Shown: piece by piece, positions 1 to 6,255 of the stretch
Layout: each line of letters opens with the position of its first letter
Numbering within the stretch: the first letter of the stretch is position 1
Assembly: GCA_036794395.1 (NCBI GenBank)
Contig: DAIRGS010000160.1
Coordinates: forward strand, 1 to 16,550
DNA length: 16,550 nucleotides
From: DASXMX01 sp036794395
GTDB taxonomy: Bacteria > Planctomycetota > Phycisphaerae > Tepidisphaerales > Tepidisphaeraceae
Reading direction: 5' to 3'
Program-made: the position numbers and the translations under genes
Notes under the pieces: model-generated
The model's database searches: none
What the model saw: the letters and a program-made list of their open reading frames with translations, nothing else
Told to the model about the DNA's origin: nothing

Positions 1-1
1 T

Positions 2-172
2 CAGAAGGTTGTCCAACTGTCGAAACTTGGTTTTCCCAAATCGGACCCGTCGCTGAAGGTCAACTCCCTCGATCATGGCTTGGAAAGCCATGCCACGAAG
101 CGCGGAATCGCGCACGGTTATTTAAATCAAATTCATGATGTGAAGCGTATGTGTTACGAAATGTTCGAGTAA
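2..172 (+). CDS. possible C-terminal tail of an unidentified protein (5' end outside window)
   Basis: One plus-strand frame is open from base 2 to a TAA at 170-172, encoding 56 residues with a natural-looking composition (for example SKLGFPKSDPSLKVNSL and DVKRMCYEMFE before the stop). It would be the end of a gene entering from the left. I do not recognise the family. Against it, the last 51 bases overlap the 3' end of the convergent minus-strand gene ending at 122, which is unusual. The other plus frames here either stop early or give a less protein-like translation. Treat as a candidate only. Confidence 0.35.
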   Translation, partial: QKVVQLSKLGFPKSDPSLKVNSLDHGLESHATKRGIAHGYLNQIHDVKRMCYEMFE

Positions 173-1015
173 GACAAGGGCGAACCAAAGCATCCACATG
201 AGTGCCAGCATGATCGACCAATGGAACGGCAGGTAGAGGGCAAGCAGCACGAGCCGGCCAGGTCCGGGATGGGAGGAGCCGTGCATGAGCAGCACGGCAA
301 CAATCCCCAACCAAAGCGGCGCGATCAACGTGACGGCCACGGCGATGCACTGCAATTGCACCCGCGCCAAGAGAATCGAGTTTTCACTCAGATAAAACAC
401 ATAACCGGCGATCGCGATGAAAATCGGAATCAGAAGCATCGGCGCGCTGGCATAGTGATGCACCGGAGCAAGTTCACGCGGCCGCATCGAGGGCAGACCC
501 TTCCAGATAAACAGGGGCATGTCGGTCGCCAGGCGTAAGAAAATGTGGAAGCCGACGACTCCCGCAAGCGTAAACAGCGTTGCAAAGACGATATAAGAAA
601 CGGCGATCACATAACCACGCCGATAACGAAATTCGAGGTAAATCCCAATCGCCCACGCCGCCCCAACCGCCACCGCTCCAACAACGGTCAGCAGCCAGAT
701 CGTCGTCAGTCGGAAGCTGCGGGCGTCGGCAGCGCTGATCCGAACCGGCCGGCACAACTCCCGCGCGAATGGCAGCGTTCGAAAACACACCATGAACACG
801 GTGCGAAGATAGGCGCTGATGGTTCCGAGTCGCTTTCGATGAAGCCACGGGATCCGGGCGAAGGGCAGGTCGTTGGCGTTGAACGACGCTCCGCATTCAG
901 GGCAGCGATCCCCTGTGAGCCCCACGAGACTGTACGCACACGACTCGCAGAAAATGTCGTATTGATCCGGAACTTCCTGAGCAGGATCAAAGCGAACGGC
1001 AGTGTCGATGGACAT
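122..1015 (-). CDS. zinc-ribbon multi-pass membrane protein (paralogue 1)
   Basis: A 297-aa protein of unknown function. Residues 19-45 hold a zinc ribbon with Cys23, Cys26, Cys38 and Cys41 (FCESCAYSLVG...RCPECG). After a basic stretch with IPWLHRKRLG come about five hydrophobic segments, so it is probably an inner-membrane protein with the ribbon in the cytoplasm. The next gene upstream (1160-2053) is a clear paralogue of identical length, with the same cysteine spacing and the conserved blocks LATDMPLFIWKG and ELAPVHHYA. I chose the ATG at 1015 because both paralogues align from an MSxDT start there. A TTG six codons further upstream, about 10 nt from GGGGAGG, is an alternative. Such ribbon-plus-membrane proteins are common as hypotheticals in planctomycetes; no function is claimed. 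Confidence 0.85.
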   Translation of the reverse strand: MSIDTAVRFDPAQEVPDQYDIFCESCAYSLVGLTGDRCPECGASFNANDLPFARIPWLHRKRLGTISAYLRTVFMVCFRTLPFARELCRPVRISAADARSFRLTTIWLLTVVGAVAVGAAWAIGIYLEFRYRRGYVIAVSYIVFATLFTLAGVVGFHIFLRLATDMPLFIWKGLPSMRPRELAPVHHYASAPMLLIPIFIAIAGYVFYLSENSILLARVQLQCIAVAVTLIAPLWLGIVAVLLMHGSSHPGPGRLVLLALYLPFHWSIMLALMWMLWFALVLLEHFVTHTLHIMNLI

Positions 1016-1092
1016 GTGGGAATCCCGATACAAATTCTCTTTGCCTCCCCTCTCCTATCCTACCGACTTTGCAGCGCCGTTCGCCGGTCAAG

Positions 1093-1129
1093 CGCCCCTC
1101 TGTGCCTCCGTGTCTCCGTGGTTGCATCT
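1093..1129. repeat. repeat family A, single arm
   Basis: Lies in the short gap between the two zinc-ribbon genes. It reads CTGTGCCTCCGTGTCTCCGT followed by GGTTGCATC, and is the same wording as the outer arms of the inverted repeat at 2991-3236. No partner arm is present here, and a T-run follows. It may be a decayed or half copy. Confidence 0.7.
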
Positions 1130-1159
1130 CTTTTTTTGATTGTCCAAGGCGGCAGGCGG

Positions 1160-2053
1160 TTACTGATCCGGATATCCAAAAGCCATCCGACTAACCCGCA
1201 CAAAAACGGCAAACGTCATCCCCGACACCGCGAACATGATCAGCCAATGCACCGGCATATACACCGCCAGCATCGACAGCCGCTTGGCGCCGGGCCGGGC
1301 GGAAATGTGCATGAAGATCAGGGCAGTCATCAACAGCCACGCCGGAACAAGACACCCGAGCACGATCGCGATGGTTACAATCGTCCCTTCATTTGCCCGT
1401 GTCGATACCGACAACATGTAAGCCAACCCAGTTTCAATCAACAGCACCGGCGGCAACAGCGCCAACGGCGCGCACGCGTAATGATGAATCGGCGCCAGCT
1501 CGTGCGGCGACAACGACGGATGCCCCTTCCAGATGAACAAGGGCATGTCCGTCGCAAGACGCAGGAAAAAATGAAACGCCACGATCATCCCCAGAACGCA
1601 CAGGATCGCTAACGCCACTATCCGAACAGGCTGAGGCATGAAAACTCTCCCCTGTGACCTCAAAATCAACTCATTGATCATCTCGACGCCCATCACAATG
1701 CATGGAATCAGCGCCGAAACGAGCGTTGTAATCCACAGCGTCGTCAGCCGGAAACGCCGGGCGTCGTTCGCACTGATTCGCACAGGCCGGCAGATTTCCG
1801 TGGCGAACTGCCGAGGCCGGAAGCAGACCATCAGGACGGTCTTCACGTAGGCATTCACTTTTCCCAGCCGCTTGCGATGGAGCCACGGGATGCGGGCGAA
1901 CGGGAGCGCTTTAGGCTCAAACGCCGTGCCGCATTCAGGGCAACGATCCCCGGTCAATCCAACAAGGCTGTAGCTGCACGCCTCGCAGAAGATGTCGTAC
2001 TCGTCCGGCACCTCGTTCGCCGAATCGAATGCAGCGATTGTGTCTGACGACAT
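1160..2053 (-). CDS. zinc-ribbon multi-pass membrane protein (paralogue 2)
   Basis: A 297-aa paralogue of the neighbouring downstream gene, with the zinc ribbon at Cys23, Cys26, Cys38 and Cys41 (FCEACSYSLVG...RCPECG). Shared blocks include LPFARIPWLHRKRLG, the CRPVRIS region, FFLRLATDMPLFIWKG and ELAPIHHYA. About five hydrophobic segments follow residue 95, so an inner-membrane location is likely. The ATG at 2053 is chosen because it aligns with the paralogue's start and gives the same length; the frame is open further upstream only to a TTG at 2119. The two genes lie head to tail with a 144-bp gap and look like a tandem duplication that has since diverged. The function is unknown; a role in sensing or assembly would be a guess. 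Confidence 0.87.
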   Translation of the reverse strand: MSSDTIAAFDSANEVPDEYDIFCEACSYSLVGLTGDRCPECGTAFEPKALPFARIPWLHRKRLGKVNAYVKTVLMVCFRPRQFATEICRPVRISANDARRFRLTTLWITTLVSALIPCIVMGVEMINELILRSQGRVFMPQPVRIVALAILCVLGMIVAFHFFLRLATDMPLFIWKGHPSLSPHELAPIHHYACAPLALLPPVLLIETGLAYMLSVSTRANEGTIVTIAIVLGCLVPAWLLMTALIFMHISARPGAKRLSMLAVYMPVHWLIMFAVSGMTFAVFVRVSRMAFGYPDQ

Positions 2054-2122
2054 GCGCGACTCCCGGCCAAAGATCTCCAACGGAACCCGGAAAGCTTCTT
2101 TAAGAAAGTGTATTCCCAATCC

Positions 2123-2150
2123 GAAATTTCAAATCTGAAATTCCAAATCT
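2123..2150. repeat. 14-bp tandem repeat (family I) in a gene leader
   Basis: Two adjacent copies of a 14-mer, GAAATTTCAAATCT and GAAATTCCAAATCT, differ at one base. They lie in the 180-bp divergent gap between paralogue 2 (-) and the ThuA-like gene (+), on the upstream side of paralogue 2. A related fragment, GAAATTCTGAAATTGTC, occurs at 8021-8037. Confidence 0.7.
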
Positions 2151-2233
2151 AGAAGTTCCCCCTCCATCCTACCGTTTTCACGCGTTCTCACGAACCCGCC
2201 TCCCCGTTATCGTCCCCGTTCAGGAGAACGCCA

Positions 2234-2968
2234 ATGCCAATTCGAGTGACCATCTGGAACGAATTCCGCCACGAAAAAACCAACCCAAAAGCGGCGGAAA
2301 TCTATCCCAGCGGAATCCACGAGGCGATCGCAACTCATTTAAAGACGGACACGAATCTGAAAGTTTCCACCGCCACCCTGGACGAGCCCGAGCACGGCCT
2401 GCCGGAAGAGGTCGTGAGGGAAACCGACGTGATGCTGTGGTGGGGGCACCTGGCTCATGATGAATTGTCGAACCTGATCGTGGAGCGGGTGTATCAGCGG
2501 GTGATGGCGGGGATGGGACTGATCGTGCTCCATTCCGGCCATTTCTCACGCGTCTTTCGCAAACTGATGGGAACCTCCTGCGACCTGAAATGGCGCGAAG
2601 CCAACGACCGCGAAGTCCTGTGGGTCACCCGCCCCGGTCATCCCATCCTGGAAGGACTGGACGACCATTTCGTGCTGCCGGTGGAGGAAATGTACGGCGA
2701 GTTCTTCGATATCCCCGAACCCGACGAGACGATCCTGATCAGCAGTTTCTCCGGTGGTGAGGTATTCCGATCAGGCTGCACGTTTACCCGCGGAGCAGCC
2801 CGAATCTTCTATTTCCGCCCAGGCCACGAAACGTTTCCAACGTATTACGATCCGAATGTTTTGCGGGTCATCCAGAACGCGGTGCATTGGGCAGCGCCCA
2901 GGCGCTTAGTGAGCCCGTTGGAATTTGGGAATCGGAAGGTGGGATGGTTGGAATCGGCGGCAAAATAA
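2234..2968 (+). CDS. ThuA-like domain protein
   Basis: A 244-aa protein matching the ThuA (trehalose utilisation) family, which has a class I glutamine amidotransferase-like fold. Seen in the sequence: an N-terminal MPIRVTIWNEFRHEK strand region, the block MLWWGHLAHDEL around residue 70, GLIVLHSGHFS around residue 97, a mid-region EEMYGEFF, and a C-terminal FRPGHETFPTYYDPNVLRVI with NAVHWA. This is the arrangement typical of the family. No signal peptide is visible, so it is probably cytoplasmic. AGGAGA lies about 7 nt before the ATG. It is transcribed away from the zinc-ribbon pair and followed by a repeat-filled gap. The family's biochemical activity is poorly defined; in other bacteria members sit in sugar-catabolic loci, but no such context is visible here. 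Confidence 0.9.
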   Translation: MPIRVTIWNEFRHEKTNPKAAEIYPSGIHEAIATHLKTDTNLKVSTATLDEPEHGLPEEVVRETDVMLWWGHLAHDELSNLIVERVYQRVMAGMGLIVLHSGHFSRVFRKLMGTSCDLKWREANDREVLWVTRPGHPILEGLDDHFVLPVEEMYGEFFDIPEPDETILISSFSGGEVFRSGCTFTRGAARIFYFRPGHETFPTYYDPNVLRVIQNAVHWAAPRRLVSPLEFGNRKVGWLESAAK

Positions 2969-2990
2969 CGTGGTTCGAACCAAAGACCAA

Positions 2991-3236
2991 TGCAACCACG
3001 GAGGCACGGAGACACGGAGGCGCGCTCGAATCAGAAAAAGTTATTTGCCACAGATCAATGCAAACGCGATGAAAGTGAATGGGTTGCAGCGGATCTTTTT
3101 CATCTGTGTTTATCTGTGTCCATCTGTGGCGAAAAAGTATTTGTCGAGCGCGCCTCCGTGTCTCTCTTCGAGCCTGAGCCTCAGCCCGCGACGAGCTCGG
3201 TCGAGTCGAGCCGAAGGCTGTGCCTCCGTGGTTGCA
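2991..3236. repeat. large nested inverted repeat (family A arms around a family B core)
   Basis: The 319-bp gap 2969-3287 holds no gene. The left outer arm is 2991-3029 (begins TGCAACCACGGAGGCACGG) and its reverse complement is at 3144-3236 (ends TGCCTCCGTGGTTGCA). The match is exact except that three bases (CCG) of the right arm are replaced by a block of about 57 bp, the family E repeat. Inside lies a second inverted pair, GCCACAGAT at 3047-3055 and ATCTGTGGC at 3122-3130, and within that GATGAAA / TTTCATC. If transcribed, the whole 246 bp could fold as one long interrupted hairpin. Confidence 0.88.
3162..3218. repeat. repeat family E, copy 1 (57 bp)
   Basis: A 57-bp block starting CTCTCTTCGAGCC and ending GAGCCGAAGGC is identical, base for base, to 10241-10297. 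It contains small palindromes (CTGAG-C-CTCAG and CGAGCTCG). Here it interrupts the right arm of the large inverted repeat at 2991-3236; in copy 2 it is again bordered by family A-like CTCCG text. Confidence 0.92.
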
Positions 3237-3287
3237 TCTGTATTTTGGGAATGAAATCAGGGCGGACACCGGATCCAAGCGCGTCCG

Positions 3288-4121
3288 TTACTTCGTATTT
3301 TCCCGAAGGAACGCGATCGTGGCCGGCCAAGCTTGTTCCGTCGCTTTCATGTTGGCCCCGCCGCCCCCGTCCTGTTGACGCAGAAACCCATGCCCCGCGC
3401 CTTCATAGATGTGCGGGGTGTAGGGCTTATTGAGTTTGCCCATCTCCGCCGATGCCCCTTCAACTGTCCCCGTGACCCGGTTGTCGTTCCCGCCGTAAAA
3501 GCCCGCGACCGGAGCCTTGATCTTTGCCATCTCTTCGGGCTTGGGCGGCGTGCCGTAATACACTGCCGCCGCGTTTAGCCCAGGCTGCGCCGCGGCGTAA
3601 GCAAAACTCTGACCCCCGCCCCAGCAGAAACCGACGGTGGCAGTCTTGCCGTTGGCCGAGGGGAGCTTCAGCGCGTATTCACGGGTGGCATTCAGGTCAG
3701 CCATCACCTCCGCCGGCTTCACTTCGCGAATCTTGTTCACGACGGCTTGCTGTTCGCCCAGCGAATCCGTCCCGCCGCCATTGGGCCCATGGCCCGAGAG
3801 CATATCGGGCGCGATGGCAATGAAGCCGTCCGCGGCCAGTTGATCCGCCACGCCGCGAACCCAATCCGATTCACCGAAGATTTCATGGATCACCATGACC
3901 ACCGGCGCTTTGTCTTTGCGCTCGGGATAAACGATGTAGGACTTAAGCGGAGTCTTCTGGTTGGGGACCATAATGTCGATCCATTCGCCATGGCGGGGGG
4001 ACTTATCGAGCACCGCCTTGGCGGCATTTGCATCCGGAGGCAATCCGCCGGGCGTACCCGGGGCGGCCGCCGACGCCACACCGCACATCGCCATCAACGC
4101 AATCGCACACAGTTTTCGCAT
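3288..4121 (-). CDS. dienelactone hydrolase family protein with signal peptide
   Basis: A 277-aa alpha/beta hydrolase of the dienelactone hydrolase (DLH) family. The Cys-Asp-His triad is visible: nucleophile Cys166 in GFCWGGG, Asp213 in YGGNDNRV and His244 in GAGHGFLR. The conserved Glu80 of VIHEIFG is also present. Residues 1-20 (MRKLCAIALMAMCGVASAAA) form a signal peptide, so the enzyme is probably exported, unlike the cytoplasmic DLHs of chlorocatechol degradation. The start is fixed by a strong AAGGAGG at 4127-4133, 5 nt before the ATG; the frame runs further upstream without an RBS. It is divergent from the SolA-like gene, with a 270-bp gap. The substrate is unknown: the family cleaves lactones and esters, and many members are uncharacterised. 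Confidence 0.93.
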   Translation of the reverse strand: MRKLCAIALMAMCGVASAAAPGTPGGLPPDANAAKAVLDKSPRHGEWIDIMVPNQKTPLKSYIVYPERKDKAPVVMVIHEIFGESDWVRGVADQLAADGFIAIAPDMLSGHGPNGGGTDSLGEQQAVVNKIREVKPAEVMADLNATREYALKLPSANGKTATVGFCWGGGQSFAYAAAQPGLNAAAVYYGTPPKPEEMAKIKAPVAGFYGGNDNRVTGTVEGASAEMGKLNKPYTPHIYEGAGHGFLRQQDGGGGANMKATEQAWPATIAFLRENTK

Positions 4122-4301
4122 GAGAGCCTCCTTCTTATTTAGTATTCCGCCGCTGCTTCCACGCCGGAGCAGCCACTGAGTATAAAGTACGCTTCGAGTG
4201 TAACCGCACATGATCCCGCCACGCACGCATATTTCGTTTCCATCGCGAGCCAGGGCTGGCGGTTTCCGGATCCACAGTGATTTTCCAGGCGACAAATGTA
4301 G

Positions 4302-4323
4302 GGGCGGACCCCCGTGTCCGCCC
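4302..4323. repeat. GGGCGGAC hairpin (repeat family G)
   Basis: GGGCGGAC at 4302-4309 pairs perfectly with GTCCGCCC at 4316-4323 across a 6-nt loop. It lies in the divergent gap between the DLH gene and the SolA-like gene. A related fragment (GGCCGCGGACAC... CGACCGCCCG) follows within 50 bp. It has no U-run, so it is not a typical terminator. Confidence 0.65.
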
Positions 4324-4391
4324 GAACAACTCAATCACCAAAAAAGGCCGCGGACACAAAGCGACCGCCCGTGCATTATCCACAACAAGCC

Positions 4392-5534
4392 ATGAGTAAA
4401 AACTACGACGTCATAGTGATCGGCGTGGGCGCCATGGGTTCATCCGCATGCCATGAACTGGCCAAACGAGGCGCTCGGGTTCTGGGGTTGGAGCAGTTCG
4501 ACATCCCCAATGCCCTTGGAAGTTCCCACGGGCAATCCCGCATGATTCGCAAGGCATACTTCGAACACCCCGACTACGTCCCGCTGCTCCGGCGAGCATA
4601 CGATCTGTGGGATGAGCTTGAGGCCATCAGCAGCCAAAAACTCCTGCACCGCACCGGCGGCATCTACATCGGCCCAATCGACGGGGAAGTGGTGGGGGGT
4701 TCGTTGCGGGCAGCGCGGGAGCATGGCCTAGCGCATGATCTTTTGGATCATGCCGAGCTGAGAAAGAGATTTCCGCAGTTTTGCGTGCCCGAGGAATGGA
4801 GCGCGTTGTACGAAGCCGACGCTGGATTTCTAACCCCGGAAAATTCAATCGCGGCTTACGCCCAAGCGGCCCTGCGCGCTGGCGCAGATTTGCATGGGCG
4901 GGAAAGGGTGGTGCACTGGAAGTCCGAAGCGACAGGCGCGAAGGTTCAGACGAATGCCGGAGAATATTCCGCGGACCAAATCATTTTTTGCGGCGGCCCA
5001 TGGACAGCCGGCCTCCTAGCCGATCTCGGCGTGAAGCTACTCGTCACGCGACAAGTCTGGGGATGGGTTTGGCCAACAGATCCCGAGCCCTTCGCCCTCG
5101 GACGCTTTCCTGTGTGGGCGATCGATCATCTCGATGGCACGCTGCATTACGGTTTTCCGCTGCTGCCGGATGTCCCCGGATTCAAGATCGGCCATCATGG
5201 CCCCGGAAAGGAGACCGACCCAGATCGCGTAGCGCGAGATCCCCAACCGGGCGACGAACAAACATTCCGCCCAGTCCTCCGGCAGATGATCCCCGCCGCC
5301 AATGGCCCTCTCCTCTCAATGAAGGTGTGCATGTACACCAATTCACCCGACCACCATTTCATCGTCGACCGCCATCCCCTCCACGATCGCGTAACCCTGG
5401 CCTGCGGCTTCAGCGGACACGGATTCAAATTCGCCAGCGTAATCGGAGAAATACTCGCCGACCTGGCACTGCATGGCAAAACAAATCTACCGGCTCAGTT
5501 CTTGGGGTTGGGGCGGTTTTCTATTCCGCAATGA
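4392..5534 (+). CDS. solA: FAD-dependent N-methyl amino acid oxidase (MSOX / SolA family)
   Basis: A 380-aa flavoprotein, close to the usual family length (about 370-390). The N-terminal dinucleotide-binding strand reads YDVIVIGVGAMGSSACHELA (residues 5-24), followed by GSSHGQSRMIRKAY (residues 43-56), the flavin-contacting segment of the family. Cys313 in KVCMYTNSPDHHFIVD matches the cysteine that carries covalent FAD. Lys265 in FKIGHHG matches the lysine that activates oxygen in monomeric sarcosine oxidase. Members oxidise N-methyl groups (sarcosine, N-methyltryptophan and similar), giving formaldehyde and H2O2; the exact substrate cannot be read from the sequence. The ATG at 4392 is chosen because upstream codons run through a repeat and do not look like protein; no clear Shine-Dalgarno is present. 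It is a lone gene followed by a repeat block. Confidence 0.92.
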   Translation: MSKNYDVIVIGVGAMGSSACHELAKRGARVLGLEQFDIPNALGSSHGQSRMIRKAYFEHPDYVPLLRRAYDLWDELEAISSQKLLHRTGGIYIGPIDGEVVGGSLRAAREHGLAHDLLDHAELRKRFPQFCVPEEWSALYEADAGFLTPENSIAAYAQAALRAGADLHGRERVVHWKSEATGAKVQTNAGEYSADQIIFCGGPWTAGLLADLGVKLLVTRQVWGWVWPTDPEPFALGRFPVWAIDHLDGTLHYGFPLLPDVPGFKIGHHGPGKETDPDRVARDPQPGDEQTFRPVLRQMIPAANGPLLSMKVCMYTNSPDHHFIVDRHPLHDRVTLACGFSGHGFKFASVIGEILADLALHGKTNLPAQFLGLGRFSIPQ

Positions 5535-5610
5535 GAAGAGAACAGTGCGAACCACCGATACACGCAATCATCTCCCAGCCACGTCGCCCGCGAACAGCCA
5601 GGCAACGAGA

Positions 5611-5645
5611 TTTAACCGCAGATGACGCAGATCGCCGCAGATAAA
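5611..5645. repeat. repeat family B, single arm
   Basis: Reads TTTAACCGCAGATGACGCAG followed by ATCGCCGCAGATAAA. It is the same wording as the left arm of the inverted repeat at 5970-6052. No partner arm lies nearby, so it appears to be a half copy. Confidence 0.7.
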
Positions 5646-5676
5646 ATGCAAAGCATGAGACGATGTTGCTTTACTT

Positions 5677-5705
5677 TGTCATCCTGGAGCGAAGCGAAGG
5701 ATCTG
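5677..5705. repeat. repeat family C, single arm
   Basis: A 29-bp block starting TGTCATCCTGGAGCGAAGC and ending AAGGATCTG. It matches the left arm of the hairpin at 8034-8114 with one base different, and equals the reverse complement of that hairpin's right arm. Confidence 0.85.
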
Positions 5706-5830
5706 ACAGGCGAACGGTTCACCGAATTGACAAGGATCGTTGGCGAAACATCTTTCCCCAATTTCTGAATCCGCACTGCTAACCGTTCAATTCTTCGCAG
5801 TGCATGCGCATTGTTGCCAAACTTGGATTG

Positions 5831-5898
5831 AACCGCGGATTACACGGATATCACGGATAAAAAAAACGTCTCTTTCCCATCCGCGCCATCCGTGGTTC
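5831..5898. repeat. inverted repeat, CGGAT variant of family B
   Basis: The left arm AACCGCGGATTACACGGAT (from 5831) faces the right arm ATCCGCGCCATCCGTGGTT (ending near 5897). The outermost 10 bases pair with one mismatch. The loop has an A-run and a pyrimidine tract. Confidence 0.7.
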
Positions 5899-5969
5899 CG
5901 TTTCTTCCAGGTACGCATCGAAGTCAGGTCAAACCGGCCACCGCCCTCCATATTGAGACAGAGGAATCC

Positions 5970-6052
5970 TTAACCACAGATTGCGCAGATGCTCGCAGAT
6001 AAACACAAAGACCTGAATTTCATCTGCGTAAATCTGCGCCATCTGCGGTTAA
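5970..6052. repeat. inverted repeat, family B
   Basis: The left arm starts TTAACCACAGATTGCGCAG at 5970. The right arm, ending at 6052, reads ATCTGCGCCATCTGCGGTTA. The reverse complement of the right arm matches the left over about 31 bases with roughly five differences. GCAGAT is repeated three times in the left arm at about 10-base spacing. Confidence 0.75.
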
Positions 6053-6070
6053 TAATCTTGTATTGGCTTT

Positions 6071-6153
6071 CTCTGTGCCCTCAGTGTTCTCTGTGCCCTC
6101 TGTGGTTAATGCTCAGTTTTGTTTTCTTCGTGTCTTCATGCCTTCGTGGTAAC
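6071..6153. repeat. degenerate family A repeats in tandem
   Basis: Two adjacent A-like stretches: CTCTGTGCCCTCAGTGTTCT then CTGTGCCCTCTGTGGTTAA (6071-6109), and TTCTTCGTGTCTTCATGCCT then TCGTGGTAACC (6124-6154). Both keep the rhythm of the family A arm (CTCCGTGTCTCCGTGGTT) but have diverged. Confidence 0.6.
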
Positions 6154-6255
6154 CATGTTTGTCGAGAACCGCCTCCGTCCTCCGTGCCTACATTTCTTTG
6201 TTGGTTGCGGCTCTGCCGCGCCGTGGCCAACTGCGGCTAAATCTCTTCTTCGATA

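Larger units (their letters stand above)
5535..6255. other. gene-free block filled with degenerate repeats
   Basis: This 720-bp gap between the SolA-like gene and the PQQ propeller has no credible coding frame. From 5611 to about 6240 it is a succession of repeat pieces of at least three wordings: the ACCACGGAGGCACGG type (A), the AACCGCAGATGACGCAGAT type (B) and the TCATCCTGGAGCGAAGC type (C). They are listed separately where boundaries are clear. The tail (6171-6210) has GCCTCCGTCCTCCGTGCCTA and then TTGGTTGCGG, again A-like. Spacing is irregular and no constant unit recurs, so it is not a CRISPR array. Confidence 0.8.

Noticed and set aside
545..1612. 355-codon plus-strand open frame across both zinc-ribbon genes
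   Set aside because: It is antisense to two convincing paralogues and is rich in Arg, Pro, His and Gln, as expected of a shadow frame in GC-rich DNA.
3000..3254. Short plus-strand frames inside the 2991-3236 repeat
   Set aside because: Their translations are repeat text (strings of Ser, Arg, Pro, Glu) with no RBS or family resemblance.
4302..4323. Intrinsic terminator between the DLH and SolA-like genes
   Set aside because: The hairpin lies upstream of both divergent genes and lacks a T-run.
4781..5644. 287-codon plus-strand frame overlapping the SolA-like gene
   Set aside because: It overlaps, in another frame, a gene with conserved Lys265 and Cys313, and is very rich in Arg, Pro and Ser.
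5535..6255. Possible CRISPR array
   Set aside because: The repeats differ in wording and length, lie in both orientations, and have no constant spacer length.
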